Of a stretch of DNA of 64,000 nt, positions 22,701-31,801 are shown in pieces. The notes under the pieces are model-generated. The model was not told the DNA's origin. It saw nothing but the letters and a program-made list of their open reading frames with translations, and ran no database searches. How positions within the stretch are numbered: the stretch's first letter is position 1; the number at the start of each line of letters is the position of its first letter. Where the stretch lies: assembly GCA_004431415.1 (NCBI GenBank), contig QPMI01000017.1:835310-899309 (forward strand). Reading direction: 5' to 3'. Origin of the DNA: Cyanophora paradoxa (taxonomy: Eukaryota; Glaucocystophyceae; Cyanophorales; Cyanophoraceae). Position numbers and translations under genes: made by a program.

Positions 22701-23694
22701 GGGAGGGCGGCGGGGCGCACTGCGGAGGAAGTTGGGGTTGAAGCCGAGGATGCCGAAGGCGTTGAGGAAGATGCTGATGAAGCCTGCGCAGCCGCCCCGC
22801 CCGTCAGGCCGCCGCCACACGCCGGGGGCGGGCCGGGCCGGGCGCCGGCACGCACCGAGGAGGGTGATGATGCAGTCGAAGATGTTCCAGCCCTGCGTGG
22901 CGCAGGTCGGAAGAGGCGGGAAGAGGGGCGGGGCGGGGCGGCGGCGGGGCGCGGCGCGGGGGCGGGCGGATCGGTGGCGGCTGCCTCAGCAGATATTTAG
23001 CGAATGAGTGTGTGTGTTTGCATCACGGCAAATCAATGGCCTCGAGAGCTGGTCATCCCTGGCAGCTCGCGCCCCTCCCCTCCCGGAACGAAGGCGGTAC
23101 CCCCCCCCTCCCCCCCGGGGGCCCCGAGCGCACGGAGACGAAGTAGACGCGGGGCCCGAGCCCGACGAGCTTGACGGCCAGCTCCACCATGAAGAAGACC
23201 GCGAAGGCCGTGTTCAGGCCCCTGCCGGCGGGGGTCAGGGAGGGGGGAGAGGGGGGGAAGGGGGGCGGGCGGGCGGGCGGGCGGGCGGGGAGGGGCCGCA
23301 CTCGAGGGCGACGTCCTCGTAGGCGGGGCGCGGGTTGCGCTGGCACGCGAAGACGATGATGTTGGCGAAGATGGCGAGCGAGACGATTGCGTCGAAGGTG
23401 CGCGTGTGCACGAGGTTGAAGACGCGGCGGCGGAGCGGGTGCTCCGGCGGGTTCATCTTGGAGCGCAGCTGCTGCTGCATGGCGACGAGGAGCGCGTCGC
23501 GCCACTCGCGCTGCGTCTTGTTGAGGAGGCCGACCTCGTGCGAGGCGCCCTCCTCGTCCGCCTGCCGCGCCTGGCTGAAGAAGTAGACGAGCGTTCCGAT
23601 GATCATCGCCAGCCCGAAGTACAGCCCGCAGTACAAGAACGCGTGGTACCTTGGACGGAGGCGCCGGGTCAGCGAGGGCAGCGGGGGAGGGGAA

Positions 23695-23726
<32 letters not shown>

Positions 23727-26700
23727 CGCACCACCAGGCGGTGAAGTAGGACGCGTTGCGCTGGACGGCGAGTCCGACGCCGACGGTGTCCTGGGCGTTG
23801 AACATGAGCGCGTTCCACTGCTCGAGCGCCTGGACCTCGAAGAGGTGCAGCATCGCGTAGAAGTAGTTGTCCATGCTCTGCCAGTAGAAGAGCCGCTCCC
23901 ACGCCCGCTCCCGCTCGATGCCCGTCACGGGGTCCAGGAAGCGGCCGGCGCAGGCCGCCTTGGACCCGTACGCGGGGTCCGGGTCGCTGCAGCGCCACCA
24001 CTTGCCGCCGTAGAGGCGGACGCCGACGATGGCGAAGACGGACCAGAGGATCCAGTTGATGAGGAGGACGCGGAGGAGGACGCCGCCGCCGGTGGAGAAC
24101 ATGTTGAGGAGGGCGCGGAAGGTGCGGAGGCGGAAGAGGAGGCGGAGGAGCATGAGGGAGCGCAGGGCGCGGATGGAGCGGAGCGAGTCGTTGCGCGCCG
24201 CCGCGCCGGCGGCGCCGCCGGCCGGCGCCGACGACTCGAAGGCGACGGAGAGGACGGCGGTGACGACGACGACGCAGTCGACGATGTTGAGGGGGTTGCG
24301 CAGGTAGGCCCCCTCGTTGAGGACCAGGCCCTTGGAGATGACCTTGAGGAGGAGCTCGGCGGCGAAGAAGGCCGTGAAGAAGTAGTTGAGCTGCGCGATG
24401 ACGGGCGACGCGTCGTCCGTCTCCGTCGCCTCGTACGCCATCGCCGCCGCGTTCGCCACGATGACCGCCATGACCACCGCCGCGAACCAGTCCCGCTTCA
24501 CGATGTGCGCCCGCACGAACTTGCGCACGGGGTTCTCCCACGAGAAGACGAAGAGCGAGCGCGACTGCTTGTGCGTGTAGGGCGCCATCGCGCGCTGGAC
24601 GCGGTGGGTCAGCCCCTGGAAGGCGCCCCACGTCTCCCGCGTCGTGTGCCGGATGCGGTTCGTGAGCTGCCCCAGGCTCGTGTCGCTGAAGCCCCCGAAG
24701 CTGCCGCTGTCGCTCCACACGTCGTTGCGGCACTCGGAGCGCGAGCCGTCCTCGTCCTCCTCCCACGTGTACTCGCCGTCGTCGTCCTCCTCCCCCTCCT
24801 CCCCCTCGTAGTCGTCGTCCTCCGCCTCGCCGTCCTCGCCCTCGCCGGGGGCCGGCCGCTCGTCTTCCGGGACGGCCCCCAGCCCCTTCTCGGGGTCGAG
24901 GCCCTCGCCGGCGCCGGCCGCCCCCAGCGACGACGTCGGCGACGTCGGCCCCTCCCTGGAGCCCCGCCGCCCGGCGTCCGCTGACCGCTTCCGCGCCTTG
25001 GACGACGGCGGCCGCGGCGGCTTCCCCGCAGAGCCGCCGCTCAGCGCGCTGCGTCCGCTTCGCACCGATGCGTTGTCGCCCGCCCCGGGCGCCTCGCCGG
25101 GCGCCCGCGCCGCTCCCGATCGGCGGCGTCGTCGTCGCCGCCCCGACGACTTGGCCGAACGGTTCGAGCGGTTCGACGCGTGCTGCGGCCGGGGTGGGCG
25201 ACGCGGTGAGCCGGCGGGGCGGGGCGTGGCGCACCGACTTGACGGAGCGGGCGTCGTCGTCCCTTCCCCCGCCCTCGTCCCCGCTCGTGCTCGCGCCGGG
25301 CAGCGACACGACCGCCGCCGCGTCGGCGCCCTTGCCCGCCCCCTTCATGTCCAGCCTCGGCACCGTCAGCAGCCGCACGCTCCTCGCCTGCTCCACCACG
25401 ACGCCCTTCGACGGCGGCGCCGCCCCCGGCGGCCTCAGGCCGCCCTCCTGCCCCGCCGCCTCCAGCTCCTCCTTCGGAGGCTCGGGCGCCGCCGCCGCCG
25501 CCTCGCTCGCTGCTGCCTCTGCATCCGCCGCCGCCGCCGCCGCCTCGGCCGCCTCGGCCGCGCGCTGCCCGACCTCCTCGAGGAAGGCTGCGTTGAGGCT
25601 GTCCGAGGCGCCCACGACCTGCAGCGGCCCCGCCGCGCTCCGCCCCTCGGGCGGCGAGCCGCCCCCCGTGGTCGCCGTGGACGGGTCCGACACGAGGCGG
25701 CCCGAGAGGGCGCGCACCGAGGGGGCCCCGGGGCCGAGCCCGGGCGCCGGCGCCCCCGCCTCCCGCTCCACCGCCCCCTCCGAGTCCGACGGGCTGCCCG
25801 GCGCCTCCGCCTCCGCCGGCGCGCCCGGCGGCGGGCTCGGGCTCGCCGCGGGGGGCGCGGGGAAGGCTGCGGCGGAGGCTGCGGCGCCCTCCGGGACGCC
25901 GGCGAGGCTGGGCTCGGAGCGGGGCGGGCGCTGCGAGCCGCCATCCGCAAGGAGCGCCGTGACGACCTCGCTGCTGCCGCTGAAGGAGAAGTTGCGGAGC
26001 TGGATGGAGCCGGCGCGCCCCACCTGCTCCTGCAGCCCCGAAACGCCCGCCGGCATCGACGGCGCGCGCGCAAGAGGCGGAAGCGCCGCCCCCGGGCGCC
26101 GCGTCCCCGCCTTGCGCGCCGAGCCGTCGGCGCTCAGGTCCGTGAGGGACATCGGGGAAGCGGGGCGTGGGGCGTGGTCCCCGTTCGAGGACGCCGGGCC
26201 GAGCTCGGTGTACTCGGGGGCCGCCGCGGCGTCCGGGTCCGAAGCCTTAGGCGAGCGCGCCTCCGGGGAGTCCTTGGCGGACGAGTCCCACGCCCGCGCC
26301 GTGTGCTGGTGCTGGTGCTGGAGGGCCGCCGCCGCCGGGGCGAGCGGCAGCGGGGCAACCTGGTTCGAGCGCACGCGGCCGCCCCCGCCGCCGCTCGCTT
26401 GCTCCTCGCCAGCCCGGGGCGCAAGCCGTTCCTCCTCCAAGTTATCCAGCGACGGGAGCTGGATATTCTGCGGGGGCGCCCCCGCGTCGGATTCCGGAGC
26501 GGAAGGGGCGCGGCGCGCGGAAGGGCGCACCGACTTGACGGCGATGAGAGCCTGGCCGGCGCCGGCGCCGGGCGCAGTGAGCGCGAGCGCCGCGTTCTGA
26601 GCCGCCGCCGCGACGGTCGAGGGCCTCGGGGCGACGGCGGCCCTCGGCTGCTCCGACGGGGGCGGCTTGCTCTTGCGGGTGCGCCCCGTCCTGGACGCGG

Positions 26701-29700
26701 CGCCGCCGCCGGCGCGGCTCCCGTCCTCGTCGTCCGAGTCCCTGGGCTGGGCGGCGGCGAGGGCGACCTTCATGGAGGGGAGGTCGTCGCAGATGTTGAC
26801 GATGACGATCGTCTGGAGCACGTTGACGAGCACGTAGAGGCCGAGCACGATGACGACGACGAAGTAGATAACGGCGGCGGCGCCGGCGGCGCGCATCCCG
26901 TCGAACATCACATCGTTCCAGCTGTCCAGCGTGATCACCTGCACGACGGCCAGGTACGACGCGTACAGCGAGTCGAAGTTCGTCCGCCGCGCCTCCTCCC
27001 GCACGCCCGCTGCGGGGGACAGGCGGCTCGGACGGGGCGCGCGCGAGGGGCGCGGGGCGGGGGCCGGGGCGGGGCGGGGCGGGGCGGGGGCGCGAGGGCA
27101 GGCGGATCGGCGCGGCTGCCTCAGCAGATATTAAGCGAATGAGTGTGTGTGTTTGCATCACGGCAAATCAATGGCCTCGAGAGTTGGTCATCCCTGGCAG
27201 CTCGCGCTCCTCCCGGAACTAAGGCGGTACCCCTCCCCCAGTAGCGGAGGCGGACCCTGCAGGAAGCTGGGGCAGCGGTTGGAGTAGAGGCAGTGCCCGC
27301 CGAAGAGCTGCATGCCGACGAGGGCGAGGACCAGGCTGCGGGCGACGAGAGGTCAGGCGGCGCCGGCGCGGGCGCTTGGGCGGCCTCGGGCGGCCTCGGG
27401 CTGGGCCTGGAGCGCACAGGCCGACGCCGAAGAAGGGCATATAGTTGACGAGCGAGCGGAAGGCGCGGTACATGTTCTTGATCAGGATCGCGAAGATCCT
27501 GCGGCGCGGGGCCGGCGTCAGAAAGGGACGGAGCGGGGCCGGGCCCCGCGCGCGCGGCTCCGCCGGAGGGAAGGGGAGAGGAGAGGCGCACCGGTCGTAC
27601 TCGGCGAGGGGCCGGAGGAGGACGAGGACGCGGAGGGCGTTGCCGTAGGGGCGCTCGACGCCGGTGGCGACCTCGACGATGGTCCAGATGGTGCACGGGA
27701 ACTCGACGAGGCCCCACTTGGAGGCGAAGTAGCGGCGGAAGCCGAAGGCGAGGATCTCGGCGAAGCAGGCGGCGCCGAAGAGCGCCGTGAAGAAGACGTA
27801 GAGCGCGCGGTGCACCGCCTCGGCGGCCGGGCCCTGCTCCACGTGGTACGCCGCCAGCGAGATGTAGTTCGCGATGTACGCGAGGTTCACGGTGAGGCGG
27901 TACGTGCCCGTCAGGATGATCCGGATGGCCCGCTGCCGCGCCGCCGAGCTGCGCCAGGCCGCCGAGGCGCGGGCGACGCTGGCCTTGAGGCGCGTGAGGC
28001 GGGCGCCGCCGGCGTGGGAGACGGCGCCGGCGAGGCCGTCGCGCAGGACGTCGACGGTGACGCGGAGGGGCTTCACGTTGAACATCGTCGTGCTGCGGGT
28101 GAGGAGCTGGAGGACGATCTGCGCCCCCGGGTTGCCCCGCGCCGCCTTCGCCTCGATCCGGTCGATCTCGTCGAACTTGGTCGTGATGGCCGCGATGAAC
28201 ATGTTCAGGATGAGGAAGGAGCCCAGCACCGTCATCACGATGAAGTAGGGGTACGCGATCCAGTGCGAGGTCGTGTGGCCCACCCAGTACATGTACATCG
28301 ACCACTGGCTCAGCGTCAGCGACTGGAAGACCGTCAGGCACGCCACGCCGAACTGCGGGCGGCGCGGGTCAGCGGCGCCGGGGCGGGGCGATGCCGCTGG
28401 AAGGGGCGGGGCGGGGCGCGCGTTGTCGAAGCCGACGAAGCCCCAGGCGGGGTTGCTCCAGCCCTCGAGGCGGTCGACCCACTTTCCGCAGAAGGCGCCG
28501 GGCCCGCACGAGCGGCTCGCCCCCAGCGGGTCGCAGAGGTGCGAGGGGTAGACGTCCTGCCCCGGGAAGGCGTCGAGCGAGGCGCCCTCCGCGAAGCCGG
28601 AGAGGGCGTCGATGCAGCGGTACTGGAGAGAGCCCTCGAAGAGCTGCATGCCCGTGATGGCGAAGAGGGAGAAGAAGAAGGCCAGCTGGATGCCCACGTT
28701 GAGCATGATCGGCGCCACCGCCGCCACCGCCTTCCCCAGCACCTGCAGCCCCGCCCCGCCGTCAGCCTCCTCAGCGGCCGCATGGCCGGCGCCGCCTCGC
28801 GCACCCGCATCGTCGGCAGATAGTTCTTCAGGCCGCGCATCGCCCGGAAGAGCCGAACAGTCCGGATGGACGCCAGGTTACCTGGGCGGCCGCGTCGGCG
28901 GGGCGCGCGGGCGCCCGCGGGAGGCCCTGACGGCGCACCGAAGTTGGGAGCGAGCGAGGCCCACCCTAGGGCCACGACCGCCAGGTCCACCCCTGCGCGA
29001 CGCGCTCAGGGCCGGGCGTGCACCGCGAGAGCAGCAGGGCGCTCACAGGCCCAGCCCGCCCTGAGGTATGCCTTTTTGTTGAAGATCAAGCCACGCGCGA
29101 CAGACTGCGCGGGGGGGGAGGGGGGCGGGGCCGGGGCGTCAGGTCACGGGAGCGGAGGAGACGTTCAGCTACAGCGCAGAGGCGCACCTGCATTACTAGC
29201 TCTATTGAAAAACAGATGGTGAAAGCACTGCGGCGCGAGGGAGAACAACGTCATCGCGGGCGCGGGCGACCTGGAACCGCGGGGAGGGCCAGGGCGCACA
29301 ATTCCAGCCAGTCGAGGATCTTCTGCCTGCGGGCGAACTCAGTGGTCCGCGGAGGACGGTGTGCGAAAGACGAGACCGCACCGCTCGCAAAAGTCGCTCG
29401 CCTCGCAGACGGGATCACGAGCAGCGATGCTCATGAAGTTCGCCAGCGTGAGCCAGACAAAGAACACTGAAGAGGGGTTAAAAGACCGCAAAGAATCTTG
29501 CCACTCGCGGGCGGACCGTAGTAGTATCTGCAAGCGCAGTTGGAAAGATGAGAAGAGAGAACCGCGAAGCAGGAGGACCACACGCACTTGTGAAGAACGA
29601 CGCGTTGAAAGAAGACGCGGATAGGGTTACTAGCGGAAAAGAGAAAGAGAGACTTGCTGGAGTCGAAAACGTGGTGGAAGAGCTTTTCCCTGCGGCGGCG

Positions 29701-30601
29701 GTTCAGCGCGGTGCCCGCTCGTGCGCGGAAAAGCTATCGCAAGAACGGGTGCGCGGGGACGGTCCTAGGGAGGAAGGCGCTGACCTGTGCTGTACAGAAG
29801 CGCTCCAAGCGCAGAAGACCTCCTCGTCCTCATCCATACGTGTCCTCTTCGTCTTCCGCTCCGCGAACTGGCGAGCGTGAGCAGAGGGCGCGTGGGCGGC
29901 CTGTCCGGCAGAGAGCTGTCTCCTACCACTTTTTTCTTGGCGATGGATGCAATGGCTGCGTGTGCTTGCCCGAAAGCAGCTTGTGCGGCTTGTGCGTTGG
30001 CCGATAGCATGTTCTGCGGAGGAGAGCCAACGGATGAGCGAGAGGCTTGATCCACGTCCTATGCAATGCTCCTGGAAGCGTTTCGGGCGCAAAAACCTTG
30101 AGGTTGCCCGCTGCGAAGTTGAGGCTGGCTGCAAAGTTGCCGGCGGAGCTTGGGGCCCGCTGCCTGTTGGAACCTTTTGTCTTGTTGCTGTCGCCTTCAG
30201 CTCCATCCTGCGTCACGCTCAAGGTGCCGCTGGGTAGGTTCTTCACGCTCAAGGAGCTGCTGGGCCGACCACGCCCCGGCGCATCGCTAACAGCTGCCTC
30301 GGAGCGAGAGGCCTCCGAGGCAGCTGGCGGTTCCGGCTCTATCCGCAGCGCGGGCACGACAGCCGCCATGCCGCCCTCGAGCGGTGCGGCTGCCCGCGGC
30401 CCGATAGCCGCCTTGCAAGCTGCTATCGACAAGGACTCCCGGGTGGCTTCATTTCTCTTGTATCGGCAAGCAAGCTGAAGAAACCGCTCGTGCTCCGAAC
30501 TGATGAACAGAGTACCCCCCGGCTCACGCAAATTGAGCGCTCTGCAGCTGCGTGCAGGACGATAGCTGCTCGCATTTGGGTTGAGAAAAGTCTTGAAGCA
30601 T
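19715..30601 (-). CDS. Four-domain voltage-gated cation channel (CaV/NaV-like alpha subunit)
   Basis: This plasma-membrane pore protein has four homologous 6-TM domains. Domain I: S1 FFVWLTLANFMSIAARD, S2 FTICFSIELVMQ, S4 RTVRLFRAMRGLKNYL, pore SLTLSQWSMYMYW, S6 FLILNMFIAAITTKFDE. Domain II: a weakly charged S4 (LRVLVLLRPL), pore VITLDSWNDVMFDG. Domain III: S4 SIRALRSLMLLRLLFRLRTF, pore EVQALEQWNALMF. Domain IV: S4 LRMLRMLRMMRLAKRLRSVR, pore LFRM|TTGENWNW, S6 FLTYVIGNNLFVAVVLDSFD. The C-terminus has an EF-hand-like region (FVEAWERLDPAASGF) and an IQ motif (VTLVQAAYRGHQHRRR). The II-III loop (about 27.0-24.7 kb) is very long, with an acidic Asp/Glu run. The filter positions read S/D/E/E instead of the EEEE of CaV. 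The start at 30601 needs a 28-nt intron and is uncertain. Confidence 0.85.
20715..20792. repeat. Intronic small repeat, family A, copy 1
   Basis: It runs from TGCTGCC through CTCAGATTAAATCAG to CCTCGGCAGCA, so its ends form a short inverted repeat. It sits inside the channel intron between the domain IV S6 exon and the EF-hand exon. It is closely similar to the copy at 22355-22432. Confidence 0.75.
21589..22432. repeat. Cluster of family A intronic repeats (one diverged and five clear copies)
   Basis: Clear copies start near 21715, 21871, 22033, 22193 and 22355, with a diverged copy near 21589. The middle copies are spaced by about 160 bp and share AACTGCCTCAGATTAAATAG, then GAACGATCAGG and TTCGTCCTTGGCAGTGGATC. 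The last copy has 8-bp inverted ends (CTGCTGCC and GGCAGCAG). All lie in one enlarged channel intron between the domain IV S4 exon (ending TTLVQ) and the exon starting CLPALCTIG. Read in the gene direction each copy ends in ATCTGAGGCAG, which resembles a branch point and 3' splice site. Confidence 0.85.
22960..23110. repeat. Intronic small repeat, family B, copy 1
   Basis: About 150 bp, lower in GC than its surroundings, containing GGCTGCCTCAGCAGATAT, a TGTGTGTGT run, and CCCTGGCAGCTC. It is nearly identical to the segment at 27088-27245 in another intron of the same channel gene. Its ends carry GCTGCC and GGCAGC as an inverted repeat, like family A. Confidence 0.85.
23692..23726. repeat. G homopolymer (C-tract in the sense of the channel gene)
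   Basis: A run of about 30 guanines with few interruptions lies in a short intron of the minus-strand channel gene. Read in the gene direction it is a polycytosine tract between donor and acceptor. Its exact length is likely to be unreliable in the assembly. Confidence 0.8.
27088..27245. repeat. Intronic small repeat, family B, copy 2
   Basis: This is the second copy of the element at 22960-23110, with the same order of motifs: GCGGATCGG flank, GCTGCCTCAGCAGATAT, TGTGTGTGT, TCCCTGGCAGCTCGCG and AAGGCGGTACCCC. It lies inside the intron between the exon ending CPSFLQ and the exon beginning GVREEARRTNFD. Confidence 0.85.
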
Positions 30602-30674
30602 CGATTTCAGCGCTCCCCTGAACAGTCCGCGCGAACCGACCTTAATGAGCTCACTGTCAATTGCAAGTAACGCG

Positions 30675-30710
30675 TCGCGTAATACGCTACTATATATATC
30701 GTACTAAGCT
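30675..30710 (-). promoter_or_regulatory. TATA-like element upstream of the channel gene
   Basis: An alternating TATATATA run lies about 90 bases upstream of the inferred channel start at 30601. Position and composition fit a core promoter element, but AT-rich runs also occur by chance in intergenic DNA. The rest of 30602-31037 holds no gene I can support. Confidence 0.35.
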
Positions 30711-31037
30711 ACGCATGCGCACGTGTACGCCTTACTACTACAGCTACGACAGTAGTACGCCGCTGTACGCGTACGCGGTCCGCGGCCGGGATTCGCGCAC
30801 GCGAACGCTTTCCGAAAGTTCCACCGCGGCACTGGGCAGGACCAGCCTATATGCTAGGCCGGGGCGCAGCGCTTGTCCGCTCCGCTGCAGCTGCAACGTT
30901 AACGGCCGCGGGCCGGGGCGCCGGGGCGCGCCGCGCGCGGCCCAGCCTGGCAGCTGCAGCGCTCAGCGGCGCGTGTCCGAGAGAGCGCTTTAATATAACC
31001 GAATACAGCGAAAGCGAACGATTTGGTCCTCAGCGAC

Positions 31038-31069
31038 TAAGCGAGAGAGAGCGAGAGAGAGAGAGAGAA
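31038..31069. repeat. GA-rich microsatellite
   Basis: A GCGAGAGAGAG-type run lies directly downstream of the stop codon of the minus-strand membrane-protein gene, so it would fall in that gene's 3' untranslated region. Confidence 0.85.
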
Positions 31070-31619
31070 CTATCGCCACTGCTTCGTGAGAATCCATGTG
31101 GGAATGCCGCCGCCGGCGAAGAGCGTGAAGGGTGCGAGGATGGCAGTGATGTGGAACGAGAAGCCGGCGTTGTAAATGGTCAAGGACGAGAGGCCGGAGA
31201 GGGCCGCGCCGCCGCATCCTGTGTAACCCATCTCGCGCCAGCTGAGAAGCTCGGTGAAGCGCTCTTTCTCCCGCGCATTCGACATGTCGTCGCGCGCAAG
31301 TCGCCTGTAATCTTGCCGCAAGATCTGCAGCTGATCCCACGCCAGCCAAGCGAAGAACGCCGATAGAAGCATCGGGATGGGGGTGAGCAGCGGCTTCTTG
31401 AGGATGTTGATGTCAAGCCACAGGCATGTCAACGAGATTCCCTGCGCACGCCGTGAGCAAGCGAGTGCGCCTGTCGCCGGCAGAACGGACCAGGCCGATG
31501 CCTGCGCCGCACGTTAGGAAGCCGACCAAGGGTGAGCGAGCGCGCAGGGCGGCGAATTCACCCGCGCCGATGGTTCCCGTGACGAGCGGAGGAAGGAATC
31601 CGAAGCTCTCGTTCGGCAT
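31070..31619 (-). CDS. Small multi-pass membrane protein, family not recognised
   Basis: An ATG at 31619 opens MPNESFGFLPPLVTGTIG. The exon splices at CTG|GTCCG (51-nt intron with a CTCAC motif and GCGCAG acceptor), giving FLTCGAGIGLGISLTCLWLD without a frame break, and then runs to the stop at 31070. The protein of about 165 residues has hydrophobic segments around GAGIGLGISLTCLW, TPIPMLLSAFFAWLAW and FSFHITAILAPFTLFAGGG, separated by a charged helix (YRRLARDDMSNAREKERF). An in-frame small-residue pattern GCGGAALSGLSSL precedes the last segment. I cannot name a family. It is divergent from WDR24, with 182 bp between start codons. An upstream coding exon cannot be excluded. Confidence 0.6.
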
Positions 31620-31801
31620 ACCGCCTTCGTTGCTGACCCAAGCAAGCGATCCTCGCCGACAGAAGATACGCAGCTACAATAAAAAAAGCTATAAACGCTG
31701 AGCGCGTGTGACGGCGGAGCCAAGAAGCCGAGTCGGTCGTTTGCCAAGGGGTACACGTACACGGCGAGGCCGTCCCGGCCTCGTCGCGTTTCCGGGGTGC
31801 C
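31620..31801. promoter_or_regulatory. Bidirectional intergenic promoter region, 182 bp
   Basis: The start codons of the membrane-protein gene (minus, 31619) and WDR24 (plus, 31802) are only 182 bp apart. Both promoters must overlap here if both starts are right. An AATAAAAAAAGC stretch near 31678 is the only AT-rich patch. Confidence 0.4.

Noticed and set aside
24998-27142. Plus-strand 714-codon and 510-codon open frames opposite the channel II-III loop
   Set aside because: Very Arg/Gly/Ala-rich antisense shadows of a GC-rich coding exon; no motifs.
22960-27245. Family B repeats as complete introns with their own GT and AG ends
   Set aside because: Although they contain GGTAC and end CTGAGGCAG, the true exon borders (CPSFLQ|GTCCG and TACTTC|GTCTCC) lie outside them, so they are nested inside larger introns.
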